From the NCBI RefSeq assembly GCF_008274625.1, contig NZ_VTRU01000002.1, positions 186,001 to 250,000 of the forward strand: a stretch of 64,000 nucleotides of DNA, in the 5' to 3' direction. The stretch comes from Chryseobacterium panacisoli. Its GTDB lineage: Bacteria; Bacteroidota; Bacteroidia; Flavobacteriales; Weeksellaceae. The notes beneath the pieces are model-generated. The model was given only the letters and a program-made list of their open reading frames with translations. It had not been told where the DNA came from and did no database searches. Every line of letters starts with the position of its first letter. The stretch's first letter is position 1. This document shows, piece by piece, positions 62,659-64,000 of this stretch. The translations under genes were made by a program, and so were the position numbers.

Positions 62659-63034
62659 TATTCATTTTTTCTGCATTATCAGTTCAAAATAAGACACAAA
62701 ACCGGGTAGTTATATTCGGTTTTATTTTTATTATAAACGACGATAAATCCTCTTTTTTTAATAGAAATTAATAAGGTGTATTTTGTTGATATATAAAGGT
62801 TTAATAGCTTTTAAATAAAATTGCTGAAAAAATAATATCGTTTTATGATAAAATAGTATTATATCAGACTGGCTACAAAATTTAGATTTGTGAATGTGAA
62901 TTAAATCTTAACAAAACTTTAAATAATTTAATACATAAACGACAAAGTTTTGCTGAAAAAACAATAATTGTTTTTGTATTGAAAAATAAAGCAATGTCAT
63001 TGATTCTCAATTAAATCTAACGAATCTAAACCTT
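62659..63034. other. Non-coding region upstream of the SusC-like gene
   Basis: About 375 bp. It contains a -7 element TAGATTTG at 62883-62890 and, in the leader, an inverted repeat with 9-bp arms CAAAACTTT (62912-62920) and AAAGTTTTG (62944-62952). No gene is visible. Confidence 0.5.
62883..62890 (+). promoter_or_regulatory. -7 promoter element of the SusC-like gene
   Basis: TAGATTTG matches TAnnTTTG exactly, giving a leader of about 140 bases. Confidence 0.5.
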
Positions 63035-64000
63035 ATGAGAAAAGCAGTTATACCTGTTCTGTTCGTTTTTTCACTTTCTGCGAATGCACAGGAGAAAAAA
63101 TCGGCCGACACTACGAAGACAAACAGTATTGAGGAGGTCGTAGTCACCTCTTTGGGGATAAAAAGGCAGGCCCGCTCTTTGACGTATTCCAGTCAGCAGA
63201 TTGGTGGGGATGAGCTTACAGAAGTGAAAACTCCCAATCTATTAAATTCGATCAATGGAAAAGTATCCAACGTACAGATCAACAGAACCAATGGTGTAGG
63301 TAGCTCCGTAAGGGTGATTATGAGAGGTAACAAGTCTGTGAACAATACACAGCCATTGTATGTAATTGATGGTATTCCTATTATCAACGGAACAGGGAAA
63401 TCTGCAGATATAGGACAATATTCCAATATGCCGGATCCGGGAGATGTACTGAGCTCCATCAACCCTGATGATATCGAAAGCATCAACTTCCTGAAAGGCG
63501 CGTCTGCTTCTGCATTGTACGGTTCTGCCGGAGGTAACGGAGCTATTTTGATTACCACCAGAAAAGGACGTGCAGGGAAAAGTTCAATTACTTACAGTTC
63601 CAGTCTTACCGTAGACAGAGCCTATAGCCTTCCAAAACTGCAGCACAGCTATTTGTCTTACGATCCGTCTGTAGCAGGATCACAACCTGGCCAGGCTGTA
63701 GACAGCTGGGGTGCAAAAGGGTCTTCTAAGGATTATCTGAAAGACTTTCTGCAAAACGGAACGACATGGGTAAACAGCCTTTCTTTCCAGTCCGGAAATG
63801 AAAGATCAACCAGCTATTTCTCTATTGGGAATACCACCAATAAAGGAGTGATTCCAATGTCGTATTTTGATCAGTATAATGTGTCTTTTAGAAATTCAAG
63901 TAAATTTTTGGATGATAAACTGACATTGGACGCGAACTTCATTGGATCATTACAGGAAAGTAAAAACAGACAGACTCCGGGAGCTTCTTTTTCTCCTTTA
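63035..64000 (+). CDS. SusC/RagA-type TonB-dependent receptor, 5' part
   Basis: The frame is open to the window edge, so 322 residues of a protein of about 900-1000 are seen. A signal peptide (1-19, ending ANAQ) leads directly into a TonB-box-like SIEEVVVTSLGIKRQ and the plug domain: NSINGKVSNVQI, VIMRGNKSVNNTQPLYVIDGIP, DDIESINFLKGASASALYGSAGGNGAILITTRKG. These are the SusC/RagA signatures. The N-terminal carboxypeptidase-like domain found in many SusC proteins is missing. A SusD partner would lie beyond the edge. Confidence 0.92.
   Translation, partial: MRKAVIPVLFVFSLSANAQEKKSADTTKTNSIEEVVVTSLGIKRQARSLTYSSQQIGGDELTEVKTPNLLNSINGKVSNVQINRTNGVGSSVRVIMRGNKSVNNTQPLYVIDGIPIINGTGKSADIGQYSNMPDPGDVLSSINPDDIESINFLKGASASALYGSAGGNGAILITTRKGRAGKSSITYSSSLTVDRAYSLPKLQHSYLSYDPSVAGSQPGQAVDSWGAKGSSKDYLKDFLQNGTTWVNSLSFQSGNERSTSYFSIGNTTNKGVIPMSYFDQYNVSFRNSSKFLDDKLTLDANFIGSLQESKNRQTPGASFSPL

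Noticed and set aside
63193..63558. 121-residue leftward frame at the right end
   Set aside because: It is the complement of the SusC plug domain, whose motifs read clearly on the other strand.
1..64000. CRISPR arrays, tRNA or rRNA genes, and insertion sequences
   Set aside because: I saw no regularly spaced repeats, no tRNA-like cloverleaf ending, no rRNA sequence and no transposase motif; a dedicated tRNA or covariance search was not possible.

Overview
The window is AT-rich chromosome from a flavobacterium, most likely Chryseobacterium or a close relative. The grounds are a T9SS type A sorting domain, a SusC-type receptor, type III glutamine synthetase, GldA-free but typical Bacteroidota housekeeping gene order, and many promoters with the Bacteroidota -7 element TAnnTTTG instead of a sigma70 -10 box. 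I see no rRNA, tRNA, insertion sequence or CRISPR array.

Layout. 0.4-7.6 kb: FadL-like porin, GDSL lipoprotein, prs, L25, sufS, an unannotated 41-residue double-glycine peptide, and a secreted T9SS cargo protein. 7.7-11.7 kb: heme operon hemA-hemC-hemD-hemE, leftward. 12.1-17.8 kb: rod-shape operon mreB-mreC-mreD-PBP2-rodA with overlapping genes. 17.9-29.5 kb: pentapeptide protein, NlpC/P60 lipoprotein, glutamine synthetase III, a phosphorylase-like orphan, DinB-like protein, M1 peptidase, coaX, GNAT, a tadA-like deaminase.

29.5-36.8 kb is the accessory part. A WYL-domain regulator is followed by a small putative membrane protein, a very acidic 56-residue protein, a patatin-like phospholipase and a cytoplasmic M15 peptidase resembling phage endolysins. 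In front of these genes sit copies of a 15-bp palindrome, consensus CGACARAACNTGTCG (R = A or G). In five of six copies it lies exactly 11 bp upstream of a leftward TAnnTTTG-type -7 element (four exact, one 7/8); the sixth copy has a 6-7/8 match. This looks like a WYL-controlled regulon whose products could attack membrane and wall, i.e. a possible defence or programmed-lysis locus not tied to a family I know. A Na+/H+ antiporter and an umuC-like polymerase without umuD lie beside it.

37-47.7 kb: three tandem secreted C1q-like paralogues converge on a TPR-AraC regulator; then serine hydrolase, YdeI-like protein, M48 peptidase, glyS. 47.7-54.4 kb: truC-like pseudouridine synthase behind a GC-rich near-perfect palindrome, pyrD, DUF445 protein, msrB, L,D-transpeptidase. 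54.4-60.1 kb: metallophosphoesterase lipoprotein and a TetR-thiolase-thioesterase-fabF operon with a clear TetR operator. 60.2-64 kb: OsmC protein, two AraC regulators, and the start of a SusC/RagA receptor cut by the window edge.

Two dispersed intergenic repeat families (three and two copies) occur between genes. Several start codons were moved downstream because a promoter element lies inside the longer reading frame.
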